The notes beneath the pieces are model-generated. The model was not told the origin of the DNA and did no database searches. It worked only from the letters and a program-made list of their open reading frames with translations. This document shows positions 16,507 through 26,084 of a DNA stretch of 64,000 nt, in pieces (positions within the stretch are counted from its first letter, which is position 1; each line of letters starts with the position of its first letter). The position numbers and the translations under genes were made by a program. Source of the DNA: DATFVA01 sp963839165 (GTDB taxonomy: Bacteria; Bacteroidota; Ignavibacteria; Ignavibacteriales; Ignavibacteriaceae); assembly GCA_963839165.1 (NCBI GenBank), contig CAWIUG010000006.1:434001-498000 (forward strand). The letters run 5' to 3'.

Positions 16507-16535
16507 ATGTTACCTGTATATATGGTAATGTTACC
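16507..16535. promoter_or_regulatory. Candidate operator: ATGTTACC direct repeat with inverted half-site
   Basis: In the 243-base divergent region between the barrel gene and egtB, ATGTTACC occurs at 16507-16514 and again at 16528-16535, exactly 21 bases (two DNA turns) apart. An inverted GGTAA half-site at 16524-16528 makes the second copy a GGTAA-TG-TTACC palindrome. This layout suits a dimeric repressor or activator. The binding protein is unknown. Confidence 0.45.
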
Positions 16536-16648
16536 ACTCTCACTTGATCCACTTATGAATAGGTTTAACTTGTATTACATTAAAATAATATTTAATCTTG
16601 TTACAAATCCAGCATAATTTAAGTTTTTTGATTAACTGAGGTTATAAT

Positions 16649-17950
16649 ATGGTCAGTAATGCTGAAATTTTGACTGTATCAGAGGGGAAAAGGATATACA
16701 GCGATCGCCAGACCCTTATAGAAAAATATCAGGCAGTAAGACACTTTTTTAATACTCTATGTGAACCATTGGTTACAGAAGATTATGTAATCCAGTCGAT
16801 GCCTGATGCTAGTCCGACAAGGTGGCATCTTGCCCACACCAGCTGGTTTTTTGAGGCTTTTGTATTGCAAAATGCCGTTAAAAACTATAAATCGCTTCAT
16901 CCTCAATATAGCTTTCTTTTTAATTCATACTATGTACAGGTTGGTGAGAGATTTACAAGAGCGGACCGTGGATTATTATCAAGACCGACGGTAAGAGATG
17001 TTTATAATTACAGGGAGTATGTTGATAAGAACATGCTTGATTTTATTTCAAATTGTACCGAGAACCAGCTTAAAGAGTATGGGCCGGTTGTTGAGATAGG
17101 GATTAACCATGAGCAGCAGCATCAGGAATTAATGCTGACAGATATAAAACATGTATTTTCTTTGAATCCACTCCATCCTGTTTATACCGATCAATATCTT
17201 CCCATCGTAGACCATGTTCCTGAAATCTCATTCAAAAAATTTGAGGAGGGAGTTTATAAGATTGGACATCCGGGTAACCATTTTGGTTACGATAATGAAT
17301 TTCCCAGGCATAAAATATATCTTGATTCTTTTTCCCTGGCTAACAGACTCGTGACAAACCGAGAATATATGGATTTTATTGATGACGGAGGATACAAAAA
17401 AACGGAGCTTTGGCTATCCGATGGGTTTTCGAAGGTTGAGAAGAACAACTGGAATTCACCTTTATATTGGGAGAAAAAAGATGGGGAATGGTGGAATTTT
17501 AAACTAAATGGATTTCATAAAGTAGATCTGAATGAACCTGTGTGCCATATAAGTTATTTTGAAGCTGATGCCTTCGCTAGATGGGCAGGATACAGACTAC
17601 CAACGGAAGCCGAATGGGAACTGGCCGCAGAAAAATTACCCGTAAGGGGTAACTTTGTGGAAGATGGGAATTTCCATCCAGTCGCTGTATTATCAGGTGA
17701 CCCCATTAACCAAATGTATGGAGATGTTTGGGAATGGACTATGAGTCCATATGTACCTTATCCCGGATATAAAACGCTTCCCGGTGCACTTGGAGAATAT
17801 AATGGAAAATTCATGTCAAACCAGATGGTGCTAAAAGGCGGATCCTGTGCTACATCCCTTTCCCACATTCGAAAATATTACAGAAATTTTTTCTATCCTG
17901 ACAGCCGGTGGCAGTTCATGGGCCTCAGGCTTGCGAAAGATAAAGAGTAA
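16649..17950 (+). CDS. egtB: Ergothioneine biosynthesis sulfoxide synthase EgtB
   Basis: 433 residues. A DinB-like N-domain is followed by a formylglycine-generating-enzyme-type C-domain (about 195-433; GYRLPTEAEWELAAE, GDVWEWTMSPY, KGGSCATS...). The iron ligands are visible as His 60 in RWHLAH and His 154/His 158 in NHEQQHQE. EgtB is a non-haem iron enzyme that joins a sulfur donor (gamma-glutamylcysteine or cysteine) to hercynine. It is followed four bases later by egtD, which makes hercynine, so the pair can build the ergothioneine precursor. No egtA, egtC or egtE is nearby. An ATGTTACC operator-like repeat lies 115-140 bases upstream. Confidence 0.95.
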   Translation: MVSNAEILTVSEGKRIYSDRQTLIEKYQAVRHFFNTLCEPLVTEDYVIQSMPDASPTRWHLAHTSWFFEAFVLQNAVKNYKSLHPQYSFLFNSYYVQVGERFTRADRGLLSRPTVRDVYNYREYVDKNMLDFISNCTENQLKEYGPVVEIGINHEQQHQELMLTDIKHVFSLNPLHPVYTDQYLPIVDHVPEISFKKFEEGVYKIGHPGNHFGYDNEFPRHKIYLDSFSLANRLVTNREYMDFIDDGGYKKTELWLSDGFSKVEKNNWNSPLYWEKKDGEWWNFKLNGFHKVDLNEPVCHISYFEADAFARWAGYRLPTEAEWELAAEKLPVRGNFVEDGNFHPVAVLSGDPINQMYGDVWEWTMSPYVPYPGYKTLPGALGEYNGKFMSNQMVLKGGSCATSLSHIRKYYRNFFYPDSRWQFMGLRLAKDKE

Positions 17951-17954
17951 TCTT

Positions 17955-18899
17955 ATGTATTTTACAGCCAAAAAAGAAAATGAAATTGAGAGTATTGTCC
18001 GCGAAGGGCTATTAGGACCGCATAAAGAATTGCCGAGTAAATTGTTTTATGATCAAAGAGGGTCCAAATTATTCGATGAGATAACCAGACTCACCGAGTA
18101 CTATCCGACAAGGACAGAGATGAAGATAATGCAGGAAAATATCTCTGAGATCGGAGAGCTTTTGGGAGAAGGAACTGTCCTGGTTGAGCTAGGAAGCGGA
18201 AGCAGTGAAAAAATCCGACTGTTGCTTGATAATATACCCGGACTAGCTGCTTATATTCCCATTGATATTTCTGAGGAGCACTTGGCGAATTCAGTTAATA
18301 AACTTTCCAGGGATTATCCGGGACTTAAAATAATCCCCCTCTATGCTGATTATACAAAGACTATTAATCTGCCTGGTATACCCAATCCCTACGACCATAT
18401 ATCAGCTTTTTATCCGGGATCCACTATTGGAAATTTTAAACCCCTTGAAGCTAAGAATTTCTTACGTAGAATATCACGCCTTATAGGCAGAAATGGAGGA
18501 ATAATTATAGGTGTTGATCTGAAGAAGGATAAGAATGTACTAGAAGCTGCATATAATGATGCTACGGGAATCACTGCTGAATTTAATGTGAATATACTGA
18601 GGCATATAAACGAAGAGACAGGCTCCGACTTTAAAACAGAAAATTTTAGACATCATGCTTTTTATAATCCTGAACAGGGAAGAATAGAAATGCATCTTAT
18701 CAGCTTGGCGGATCAGATTATCAATATGAATGGAACAGCATTGTACCTGAAAAAAAACGATGATATTATAACAGAATATTCCTATAAATATACGCTTAAG
18801 GAATTTCAAAACCTGGTGAGTGATTTCTTCGAAGTAAGAAATACCTGGGTAGATGAAAATCAATTTTTTAGTGTGCAGTATCTCAGGGTAAAACACTAG
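17955..18899 (+). CDS. egtD: L-histidine N-alpha-methyltransferase EgtD
   Basis: 315 residues from the ATG at 17955. The frame is open further upstream, but that part overlaps egtB and has no family similarity. The S-adenosylmethionine site is VELGSGSSEKIRLLL, preceded by the family block LFYDQRGSKLFDEITRLTEY and followed by YIPIDISEEHL. EgtD trimethylates histidine to hercynine, the substrate of EgtB. Spacing to egtB is four bases, so the genes form one operon. Length and motifs are normal. Confidence 0.95.
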   Translation: MYFTAKKENEIESIVREGLLGPHKELPSKLFYDQRGSKLFDEITRLTEYYPTRTEMKIMQENISEIGELLGEGTVLVELGSGSSEKIRLLLDNIPGLAAYIPIDISEEHLANSVNKLSRDYPGLKIIPLYADYTKTINLPGIPNPYDHISAFYPGSTIGNFKPLEAKNFLRRISRLIGRNGGIIIGVDLKKDKNVLEAAYNDATGITAEFNVNILRHINEETGSDFKTENFRHHAFYNPEQGRIEMHLISLADQIINMNGTALYLKKNDDIITEYSYKYTLKEFQNLVSDFFEVRNTWVDENQFFSVQYLRVKH

Positions 18900-19085
18900 G
18901 ATAATATTGAAGGGGATTATAATTTGCCCTTCCTCAAGTTGTATAAATTCCATCACTTATAATCACATACAAATTACCTTCCATCATTTAAGTTATTAAA
19001 GCTTAATTATCAGGTATAGCATAATTAGGTACAGAAATTGCAGTGAACTAATTACTTAATAAATAATTCCGGTGGGGCTGAAAAT

Positions 19086-20264
19086 ATGAGCAATGCAGAA
19101 TATAATGGATTAAATGACCTTATACAAAATGAGTATCAAAATGAGAATTTTTCTTCTAATGGATCAGCATATAAATCATTATCGATAGTAGAAGGAGATT
19201 CTGAGTCTCATTACGATGAATGGGTAAATTATATAGCAAAACATAATGACTCAACTATTTATAGTCACCCGCTCTGGCTTAAAGCTCTTGAGCATGAATA
19301 TAACAAGAAGAGTATAGTACTGTTTTGTGTAGATGAAAATTCTGAAATAAGGGGATTACTCCCTCTCTTACCAACATCTGGACTCCCTTTCAAAAAAAAG
19401 GAACCGGTCACCGCAAAACGACTGGCCTCTCTTCCAAGAACTCCTTTAAGCGGTCTCCTTTATGATAATGATGCAGTACGCAAATTATTGTTAAGTGAAG
19501 CTTCATCAAAAGCCCGATTTGAATTCAACGCACTTTTACAGATAAAAAGTTATTGCCATTCTCTTGAAAAAGATCTGGAGGATATTCAGAAAATTAATTG
19601 GAGAGAATCGTATTTTTTTGAATTACCACAATGTCCTTCAACGTTGAGATTCGGAAACAAAAAGCAGAATCATAATATAAGGTGGGGTGTAACAAAGGCG
19701 AAGAATTCTGGTTTAATAGTCCGGGAGGGGGATTCTGAGAACGATCTGAAGGCCTGGTACAGACTGTATCTTGAAACCATGAGATGGCACATAGTACCGG
19801 TCAGACCATATGGTTTCTTTAAATATTTATGGGAGAACCTTAAACCCAAAGGCCTGATGAAGCTGCTTGTGTCTGAAGCAGGGGAAAACTTTAAGAAAGA
19901 TATGGTTGCAGGTTCAATCTTCTTGAGTTACAATAAAACAACATTTTATGCTTTTAATGGACGAAATGATTCTGCCCTTGCATTTCACGCAAACGATCTT
20001 ATTCAATGGGAAGCCATCCATAAAGCATGTGAAGATAAGTATGAATTTTATGATATGGGTGAAGTTTCGGAAGGCAACTGCGGCCTGGCACACTTCAAAT
20101 CGAAATGGGGCTGCAGCACTAGAATGGTTTATCATTATTATAATGATTTCACTCAAAAAGAAATAGACATTGTAAAAAATTTGGATTTTTATAAAAAAGT
20201 CTGGCAGAAGCTGCCGCTTGGATTAACAAAAAATATAGGGATATTTGTAAATCGTTATTTATGA
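19086..20264 (+). CDS. FemAB-like GNAT acyltransferase
   Basis: 392 residues resembling FemAB/BioF2-like acyltransferases (peptidoglycan- or polysaccharide-associated family). The N-terminal half begins with SHPLWLKALEHEY; the C-terminal GNAT half has the tandem typical blocks VREGDSENDLKAWYRLYLET, a VAGSIFLSYN strand, and LIQWEAIHKACEDKYEFYDMGEV, then GLAHFKSKWG. Enzymes of this group transfer aminoacyl or acyl groups onto cell-wall or exopolysaccharide precursors; the substrate here is unknown. Ribosome binding site ggtggggc lies before the ATG. It stands alone, 186 bases after egtD. Confidence 0.85.
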   Translation: MSNAEYNGLNDLIQNEYQNENFSSNGSAYKSLSIVEGDSESHYDEWVNYIAKHNDSTIYSHPLWLKALEHEYNKKSIVLFCVDENSEIRGLLPLLPTSGLPFKKKEPVTAKRLASLPRTPLSGLLYDNDAVRKLLLSEASSKARFEFNALLQIKSYCHSLEKDLEDIQKINWRESYFFELPQCPSTLRFGNKKQNHNIRWGVTKAKNSGLIVREGDSENDLKAWYRLYLETMRWHIVPVRPYGFFKYLWENLKPKGLMKLLVSEAGENFKKDMVAGSIFLSYNKTTFYAFNGRNDSALAFHANDLIQWEAIHKACEDKYEFYDMGEVSEGNCGLAHFKSKWGCSTRMVYHYYNDFTQKEIDIVKNLDFYKKVWQKLPLGLTKNIGIFVNRYL

Positions 20265-20286
20265 GAGAGCTGGCAAATACCCTTTC

Positions 20287-22935
20287 CTAGGAAAGTGTAT
20301 CAAGGATTTCTTTAAGTTTTCTCAGATTATTTTCCCAGTCAGATTTTTTATGTCTTTCCTTTTCAACAACTTCGGGAGCTGCGTTATTAATAAATTTTTC
20401 ATTAGCCAGTTTTTTTTCTATACTGGCAAGTGAACCTTCCAATCTGCTTATATCCTTTTTAAGACGTGCCCGTTCAATATCGAGATCAATCAGACCTTCC
20501 AGGGGAATAAATATTTCGCAACTGGTTAAGACGGCTGTAGCGCTGGCTTTTGGTTTTTGAATTTTTTCGTCGATAAATAATTCATCAATTCTCGCAAGTT
20601 TTTTAATATAATCAACCTGGTGTTGACCAACGGAGGAAGATTTTATATATACCTTAATCTGCTTTGATGGTGGAATATTCATCTCACCACGGATTGCCCG
20701 GATTGAAGTGATGATGTCCTGTACAAATTCCATTTCTTCTTCGGCTCTTGAATCCAATTTATCTTCTGCAGGAACCGGATAGTTGGAGATTACAATACTT
20801 TCACCTTTCTTCCTCTCACCAATCAATTGCCACAGTTCTTCCGTTATAAATGGCATAAAAGGGTGAACTATCTTGAGAAGATTTTCAAACATAATTAAAG
20901 ACCTTGTCAGGACTGCAGATTTAACTTCAATATCATCAGAATAAAGCCTGTTCTTTGAAAGTTCTATGTACCAGTCGCAGAAGTCATTCCAAACAAATGC
21001 ATAAACTATTTTAGAAGCAGTATTGATCTCAAACTTCTGCATTGCCTCCTCAAGCTGAAGCAGTGTCTTATTGAACCTTGAGCTGATCCATCTATCAGCA
21101 AAATCAATATGCTTCTGTGCAAGACTGTCGTCAAACGGAATCGATTCACGGTTCATTAATAAAAATCTGCCGGCGTTCCATATCTTATTTGCAAAGTTTC
21201 TCCCGAATTCACACTTCTCCGTACTAAATAAAACGTCCTGTCCCATCGGGGCGAGATAAATTATGGTGAACCTTAACGCATCAGCACCATAATCCTTTAT
21301 TACAGTAAGAGGATCAGGTGAGTTGCCGAGAGATTTACTCATCTTTCTTCCCTGGATGTCTCTTATTACAGAAGTAAAATAAACGCTGCTGAAAGGAATA
21401 TCATTTTTAAAATGAAGTCCGGCCATAATCATTCTGGCAACCCAGAAGAATATAATATCAGGTGCAGTTACAAGAGTATTTGTAGGATAATAATAATCCT
21501 GTTCCTTTTCGGTTTTAAATACTGCATGTGCCCATAGCCAGCTGGAAGCCCAGGTATCAAGCACATCTTCATCCTGTCTTAGCTTCGCCGATCCGCAATG
21601 AGGACATCTCTCAGGTTTTTCAACTGCAACAATAGGATTTTTGCATTCTGGTTGACAATGATCGTCTCCTACACAATACCATACAGGTATCCTGTGCCCC
21701 CACCATAGCTGTCTTGATATACACCAGTCACTTATATTTTCCATCCAGTGTTTGTAAGTTTTTACCCAATGATCGGGATAAAAATTAACTTTGCCTTGTT
21801 CAACCACTGCAAGGGCAGGCTGTGCAAGCTCCCCCATCTTCATGAACCATTGCTCTGACAAATATGGCTCGACGGGTACTCCCCCCCTCTCAGAATAACC
21901 AATTTTTGTCTGGTAGTCATCAATTTTTTCGAGTAGTTTAAGGTCTTCCATCCTCGCTACCACCTTTTTCCTTACTTCATACCGGTCAAGACCCCTTAAA
22001 AAATCAGGAACATTAGCATTTGTTGTTCCATCAACATTAAAAATATTTATAGTATCCAGTCTATGTCTTTTGCCCATTTCATAATCATTAAGATCGTGGG
22101 CGGGAGTAACCTTAACAGCACCGGTTCCAAAATCCATATCTACATAATCATCCGCAAAAATTGGAATTTCCTTCCCTACGATAGGGAGTAGAACCTTTTT
22201 TCCGATTAATGATCTATACCTTTCGTCGTTAGGATTAACAGCGATTCCTGTATCTCCCAGCATTGTTTCGGGACGGGTAGTTGCAACTATAATATATTCG
22301 CTGCTGTCTTTTACGGGATATTTAAAGTACCAAAGCTTACCGCTTATATTCCTGTAAATAACCTCCTCATCGGAGATAGCTGACTGAGTTGCAGGATCCC
22401 AATTAACCATACGGTAGCCACGGTAAATCTTCCCTTCATTGTATAACCTGACGAATGCCTTTATTACCTCTTTATAGTATTCATCATCCATTGTGAAACG
22501 TTCACGATCCCAATCGCAGCTAACCCCGAGCTTTTTCAGCTGTTGTATAATTATACCGCCGTATTTTTCCGTCCATTCCCAACAATACTTAATGAATTCA
22601 TCCCTGCCGATGTTCTTCTTATCGATATCCTGATCTTTAAGATAATTAGTTACCTTTGTCTCAGTAGCTATTGAGGCATGATCCGTTCCCGGTACCCAGC
22701 AGGCATTATACCCCTGCATTCTCTTCATACGTATAAAAATATCCTGTATGGTATTATTAAGAATATGTCCCATCGTAAGCATTCCTGTAACGTTTGGAGG
22801 TGGTATTACAATGGTGAATGGTTCTCTATTAGTATCAACCTCCGAATGAAAGAACTTATTTGCAAGCCAGTATCCATACCATTTATCTTCTACCGAAGCG
22901 GGGTCATATGCCTTTGGAATGTCGGTCAGAGACAT
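20287..22935 (-). CDS. valS: Valyl-tRNA synthetase
   Basis: 882 residues, the normal size. The class I HIGH signature is TMGH at residues 54-57 within PPNVTGMLTMGH; the KMSKS loop is present near residue 530 (GRKMSKSLGN). The editing domain contains TTRPETMLGDT and the C-terminus carries the ValRS coiled-coil arm (LDIERARLKKDISRLEGSLA and onward). It charges tRNA-Val and clears mischarged threonine. Single gene, convergent with the FemAB-like gene. Confidence 0.98.
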   Translation of the reverse strand: MSLTDIPKAYDPASVEDKWYGYWLANKFFHSEVDTNREPFTIVIPPPNVTGMLTMGHILNNTIQDIFIRMKRMQGYNACWVPGTDHASIATETKVTNYLKDQDIDKKNIGRDEFIKYCWEWTEKYGGIIIQQLKKLGVSCDWDRERFTMDDEYYKEVIKAFVRLYNEGKIYRGYRMVNWDPATQSAISDEEVIYRNISGKLWYFKYPVKDSSEYIIVATTRPETMLGDTGIAVNPNDERYRSLIGKKVLLPIVGKEIPIFADDYVDMDFGTGAVKVTPAHDLNDYEMGKRHRLDTINIFNVDGTTNANVPDFLRGLDRYEVRKKVVARMEDLKLLEKIDDYQTKIGYSERGGVPVEPYLSEQWFMKMGELAQPALAVVEQGKVNFYPDHWVKTYKHWMENISDWCISRQLWWGHRIPVWYCVGDDHCQPECKNPIVAVEKPERCPHCGSAKLRQDEDVLDTWASSWLWAHAVFKTEKEQDYYYPTNTLVTAPDIIFFWVARMIMAGLHFKNDIPFSSVYFTSVIRDIQGRKMSKSLGNSPDPLTVIKDYGADALRFTIIYLAPMGQDVLFSTEKCEFGRNFANKIWNAGRFLLMNRESIPFDDSLAQKHIDFADRWISSRFNKTLLQLEEAMQKFEINTASKIVYAFVWNDFCDWYIELSKNRLYSDDIEVKSAVLTRSLIMFENLLKIVHPFMPFITEELWQLIGERKKGESIVISNYPVPAEDKLDSRAEEEMEFVQDIITSIRAIRGEMNIPPSKQIKVYIKSSSVGQHQVDYIKKLARIDELFIDEKIQKPKASATAVLTSCEIFIPLEGLIDLDIERARLKKDISRLEGSLASIEKKLANEKFINNAAPEVVEKERHKKSDWENNLRKLKEILDTLS

Positions 22936-23067
22936 TTTTTTCCTTTGATTATAATCTGAATTTAAGTTGCAAATATAAGGAATTTTTTAATGGAGCATTG
23001 AGTAAAAATGAGGGGTTACCACTGTTGCTTTGATCATAGGAAAGGTTTACTGCAGCTGTTTTTAGGA

Positions 23068-23748
23068 TTAATAAATTATATACATATAGTTAGGGATTTT
23101 AACCTGAATTCCATGATAAGGTCCAGAAAGGTCACTCAATTGATCTCCAACAGTGCCTGCGATTATATAACCTTTTTTGGTAAGCTCAGTTCTTTTTTCC
23201 GATTTAAACTTTTCCGCGGTTTGTCCTGAGTATTCTTCTCCTTTAACAATCAAAGAATCAAAATGTTCATAACCTGCGCCGATCAGGTTCTTAATGGTAG
23301 GTTCATATTGATATTCTTTTCTGCCTGTGATAAATATTATCTTAAAATTCTTTTTTAGCAGATAATTATACAGGTCAAGAACAGCCGGGACGGCAGGGCC
23401 TTTAGCACTATCAACCCACATATCAAAATATTTAGGCACATACCCGAAATCCCATTTCCTATAGAATCCGTAACTCGAAATAGCTGTCTCATCAATATCA
23501 AAAATCACAACTGCATTCTGTACGGGATCTATTCCATTGAACTTTTCTATAGCTTCCTCAATCGCCTTCCTGGTATCTTTCTCATATTCTCCGTTATTAT
23601 GGTAATTGATAACCTCATCTTTTGCTATGCCTATATTTATAAGGTGTACAGCCTCCGGAGCACAATTTAAACCTGATAAGGTGATTAAAGTAAGGATGAT
23701 AAATAAAACAGTGCTTATTTTTCCAATGAGTATTTGTGGTGCGTCCAT
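23068..23748 (-). CDS. HAD-type acid phosphatase lipoprotein (class B/IIIB)
   Basis: 226 residues with a hydrophobic N-terminus and a possible lipobox Cys at 29 (SGLNC). The acid phosphatase HAD motif I is VVIFDIDETAIS with Asp 84 and Asp 86. The family-typical FIITGRKEYQYEPTI-like block (IIFITGRKEYQYEPT) and a late GTVGDQLSDL (motif IV) follow. Related to plant vegetative storage/acid phosphatase and bacterial lipoprotein phosphatases such as lipoprotein e(P4), which release phosphate from nucleotides outside the cytoplasm. Start context lacks a strong ribosome binding site. Confidence 0.88.
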   Translation of the reverse strand: MDAPQILIGKISTVLFIILTLITLSGLNCAPEAVHLINIGIAKDEVINYHNNGEYEKDTRKAIEEAIEKFNGIDPVQNAVVIFDIDETAISSYGFYRKWDFGYVPKYFDMWVDSAKGPAVPAVLDLYNYLLKKNFKIIFITGRKEYQYEPTIKNLIGAGYEHFDSLIVKGEEYSGQTAEKFKSEKRTELTKKGYIIAGTVGDQLSDLSGPYHGIQVKIPNYMYIIY

Positions 23749-23800
23749 TTTTTAAAAATATTTTTATTAAGAATCGGAGACCGAAGAATCAGCGGATAAA

Positions 23801-24610
23801 TTATTTGCCAAAGAAAAACAGTAATGGTCTTTCCAGCCTTTCTGCCCAGGCAGATTCATTATGTTCTGCTCCCGGTGAGTAAAAATAATCAATATTTGTC
23901 CCTATTAAAAATCCCTTCCCAGTAAGTAGGGCAAACATTTTTTGTCCTCTCACCAATCCATCCTCGCCATGATCAATATAAATCTTTATTCCCGGTTTGG
24001 GCCTGTCGCTTTCACCGATAGTTTTAAATATTTTGTCATTCCCATAATAAAATGAACTTGACAAACACGCGGCCATAGAAAAAATATTGGGATAATTCCA
24101 CGCAATCAATAAGGATATTAAACCTCCCATCGATGACCCCATAACAGCGCGGCTGCGCGCATCAGGAATTGTCCTGTAATTGGAATCTATAAAAGGTATT
24201 ATTTCATCAGCCAGGAATTTCATATAATTTCTTCCCTTTTCAGAATCACTATATTCTTCCATCCTGTCTTTAGTATTATTTATCCCTACTATTATTATTT
24301 CCCTTAACCGCCCGGTTTGAATTAGTCTGGATACAGTTTCGTCTGCCTGCCAGTCTTTTCCTGAAAAGGAAGTGGCGGGATCCATCAGGTTTTGACCATC
24401 ATGCATATATAAAACTGGGTATCTTCTATGGGGGGAATGCAAATAAGAAGGAGGCAGCCAGACAAATATTCCCCTTTCGTTATCTAAAAAATTCGAATGG
24501 AATTTTTTATATAACCTGATATCTCCTATAATTTTCTTTCTTCCCTTGTAAGTTTTGGGATTGGGGTTATTCCTGTTTTTATCTGTTAAATGCTTCTTTT
24601 CTTCCGGCAT
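23801..24610 (-). CDS. Alpha/beta-hydrolase esterase (COG2819-type)
   Basis: 269 residues of the esterase D/putative esterase family. The nucleophile elbow is MGSSMGG (Ser 160), preceded by VLYMHDGQNLMDPATSFSG, a typical block, and the late histidine is in GAEHNESAW (near 252). No signal peptide is visible; the N-terminus is Lys-rich. Related enzymes hydrolyse siderophore esters or acyl esters, but the substrate here is unknown. It lies upstream of the acid phosphatase on the same strand and diverges from the DUF1015-serC operon. Confidence 0.88.
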   Translation of the reverse strand: MPEEKKHLTDKNRNNPNPKTYKGRKKIIGDIRLYKKFHSNFLDNERGIFVWLPPSYLHSPHRRYPVLYMHDGQNLMDPATSFSGKDWQADETVSRLIQTGRLREIIIVGINNTKDRMEEYSDSEKGRNYMKFLADEIIPFIDSNYRTIPDARSRAVMGSSMGGLISLLIAWNYPNIFSMAACLSSSFYYGNDKIFKTIGESDRPKPGIKIYIDHGEDGLVRGQKMFALLTGKGFLIGTNIDYFYSPGAEHNESAWAERLERPLLFFFGK

Positions 24611-24788
24611 GTTAAATTAAATTTTGTTCGTAGACCATTTAATAAAGAAATAGGCTCTGAATCAGCAAAAATAATTGATTCTTATCAATTTTCCCTAAGT
24701 TTTAAGACACTTTAAATGGAATATTTATAATATTTTATGGATTTTTAAACCTCATTCTTTTACAGTTTTTAAGGAGAGGTTGTTCAAT

Positions 24789-26036
24789 ATGGCAGTTATC
24801 AGGCCCTTCAAAGCATTAAGACCTTCAAAAGATAATGCAGAAATAGTAGCAAGTGTACCATATGATGTTGTAAATAGAAAGGAAGCAAAAAAAGAAGCAG
24901 ATGGAAATCCATTAAATTTTTTACGCGTAACACGATCTGAAATTGAGCTGGATGACAGTGTTAATCCTTATTCCGAAGAAGTTTATAAAAAAGCTAAACA
25001 AAACCTGGAACGGCTGAAAATCGAAGCCCCGCTTATTACTGAGAATACTCCGCACTTTTACCTGTATCGACTCGAGATGAACGGGAAAGCCCAGGTAGGA
25101 ATTGCAGCAACATTCTCTGTAGATGATTATGAAAATGATGTTATCCTGAAGCACGAAAAGACGAGACGTGAAAAAGAGGATGACAGGACAAATCATATAG
25201 TTAGTACTGAAGCCCAGACCGGAGTTGTATTTCTTACATACCGGGGAGTTGAGTCGGTAAATAAAATTGTTGATGAGACAATGAAAGAGAACGGTCCTGA
25301 ATATGATTTTTCATCAAAAGACGGGATCAGACATACGGTATGGATCGTTCCGGAAAAATATAATGAAACGATAATAAGAGAATTCGGCAAAATTAATCGC
25401 CTATACATAGCTGACGGACACCACCGTGCTGCCAGTGCAGCAAGGGCAAAAAAAGTTAAGCGTGAGAATAATAAAAACCATACTGGTGAGGAAGAGTATA
25501 ACTTTTTTATTTCAGTTATCTTTCCTTCCGAACAGCTTAATATTCTACCTTATAACCGCGTTGTTTCTGATCTTAACAATCTATCGAAGGATGAATTTCT
25601 TGATAATATAAGCGAAAAGTTTCTCATCGAAAAAGCAGGAGAAAAAGAACCGAAGGAGAGAAGAAGCTATGGCATGTTTCTCGACGGTGATTGGTATATA
25701 CTTAAAGTGCGTGATTCTGTGCTGGCAAGCAATTCACTCTCTGAATCTGTCTCTGAAACCCTGGATGTAAGCATCCTGCAGGACTTTCTCCTAAACCCTA
25801 TCCTCGGGATAGATGACCCCAGGACAAATAAAAGGATAGATTTTATCGGCGGTATCCGCGGAACGAAAGAACTTGAAAAACTCGTTTCGGAAGGGGATGC
25901 TGCGGTTGCGTTTTCTTTATTTCCAGTTTCGCTGGATGATCTTATGAAAATATCAGATGCAGGTGAGATCATGCCGCCTAAATCCACATGGTTTGAACCA
26001 AAATTGAGGGATGGACTGCTTGTTCATACTATTTAA
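24789..26036 (+). CDS. DUF1015 protein (serine-metabolism associated)
   Basis: 415 residues of the DUF1015 family. The conserved start MAVIRPFKALRP, the DVVNRKEA block and the signature ADGHHRAASA (near residue 210) are all present. The GHHR segment recalls the ParB/sulfiredoxin-like fold. The start at 24789 is chosen because the ribosome binding site (aaggagagg) ends nine bases before it. It is followed 48 bases later by serC, an arrangement common in Bacteroidota, so it probably belongs to serine metabolism; some ParB-like relatives are free-serine kinases, but that activity is only inferred. Confidence 0.88.
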   Translation: MAVIRPFKALRPSKDNAEIVASVPYDVVNRKEAKKEADGNPLNFLRVTRSEIELDDSVNPYSEEVYKKAKQNLERLKIEAPLITENTPHFYLYRLEMNGKAQVGIAATFSVDDYENDVILKHEKTRREKEDDRTNHIVSTEAQTGVVFLTYRGVESVNKIVDETMKENGPEYDFSSKDGIRHTVWIVPEKYNETIIREFGKINRLYIADGHHRAASAARAKKVKRENNKNHTGEEEYNFFISVIFPSEQLNILPYNRVVSDLNNLSKDEFLDNISEKFLIEKAGEKEPKERRSYGMFLDGDWYILKVRDSVLASNSLSESVSETLDVSILQDFLLNPILGIDDPRTNKRIDFIGGIRGTKELEKLVSEGDAAVAFSLFPVSLDDLMKISDAGEIMPPKSTWFEPKLRDGLLVHTI

Positions 26037-26084
26037 TTATTAATTTATTATACTTAATCGAAAATCAGAAGGGAAGATTAAAAT

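Noticed and set aside
17847..17954. Longer EgtD starting inside egtB
   Set aside because: The extra residues overlap egtB codons and lack family similarity; the ATG at 17955 follows egtB by four bases.
20282..20295. Perfect palindrome ctttcctaggaaag at the end of valS
   Set aside because: No loop and no T tract; it overlaps the valS stop region and is likely chance.
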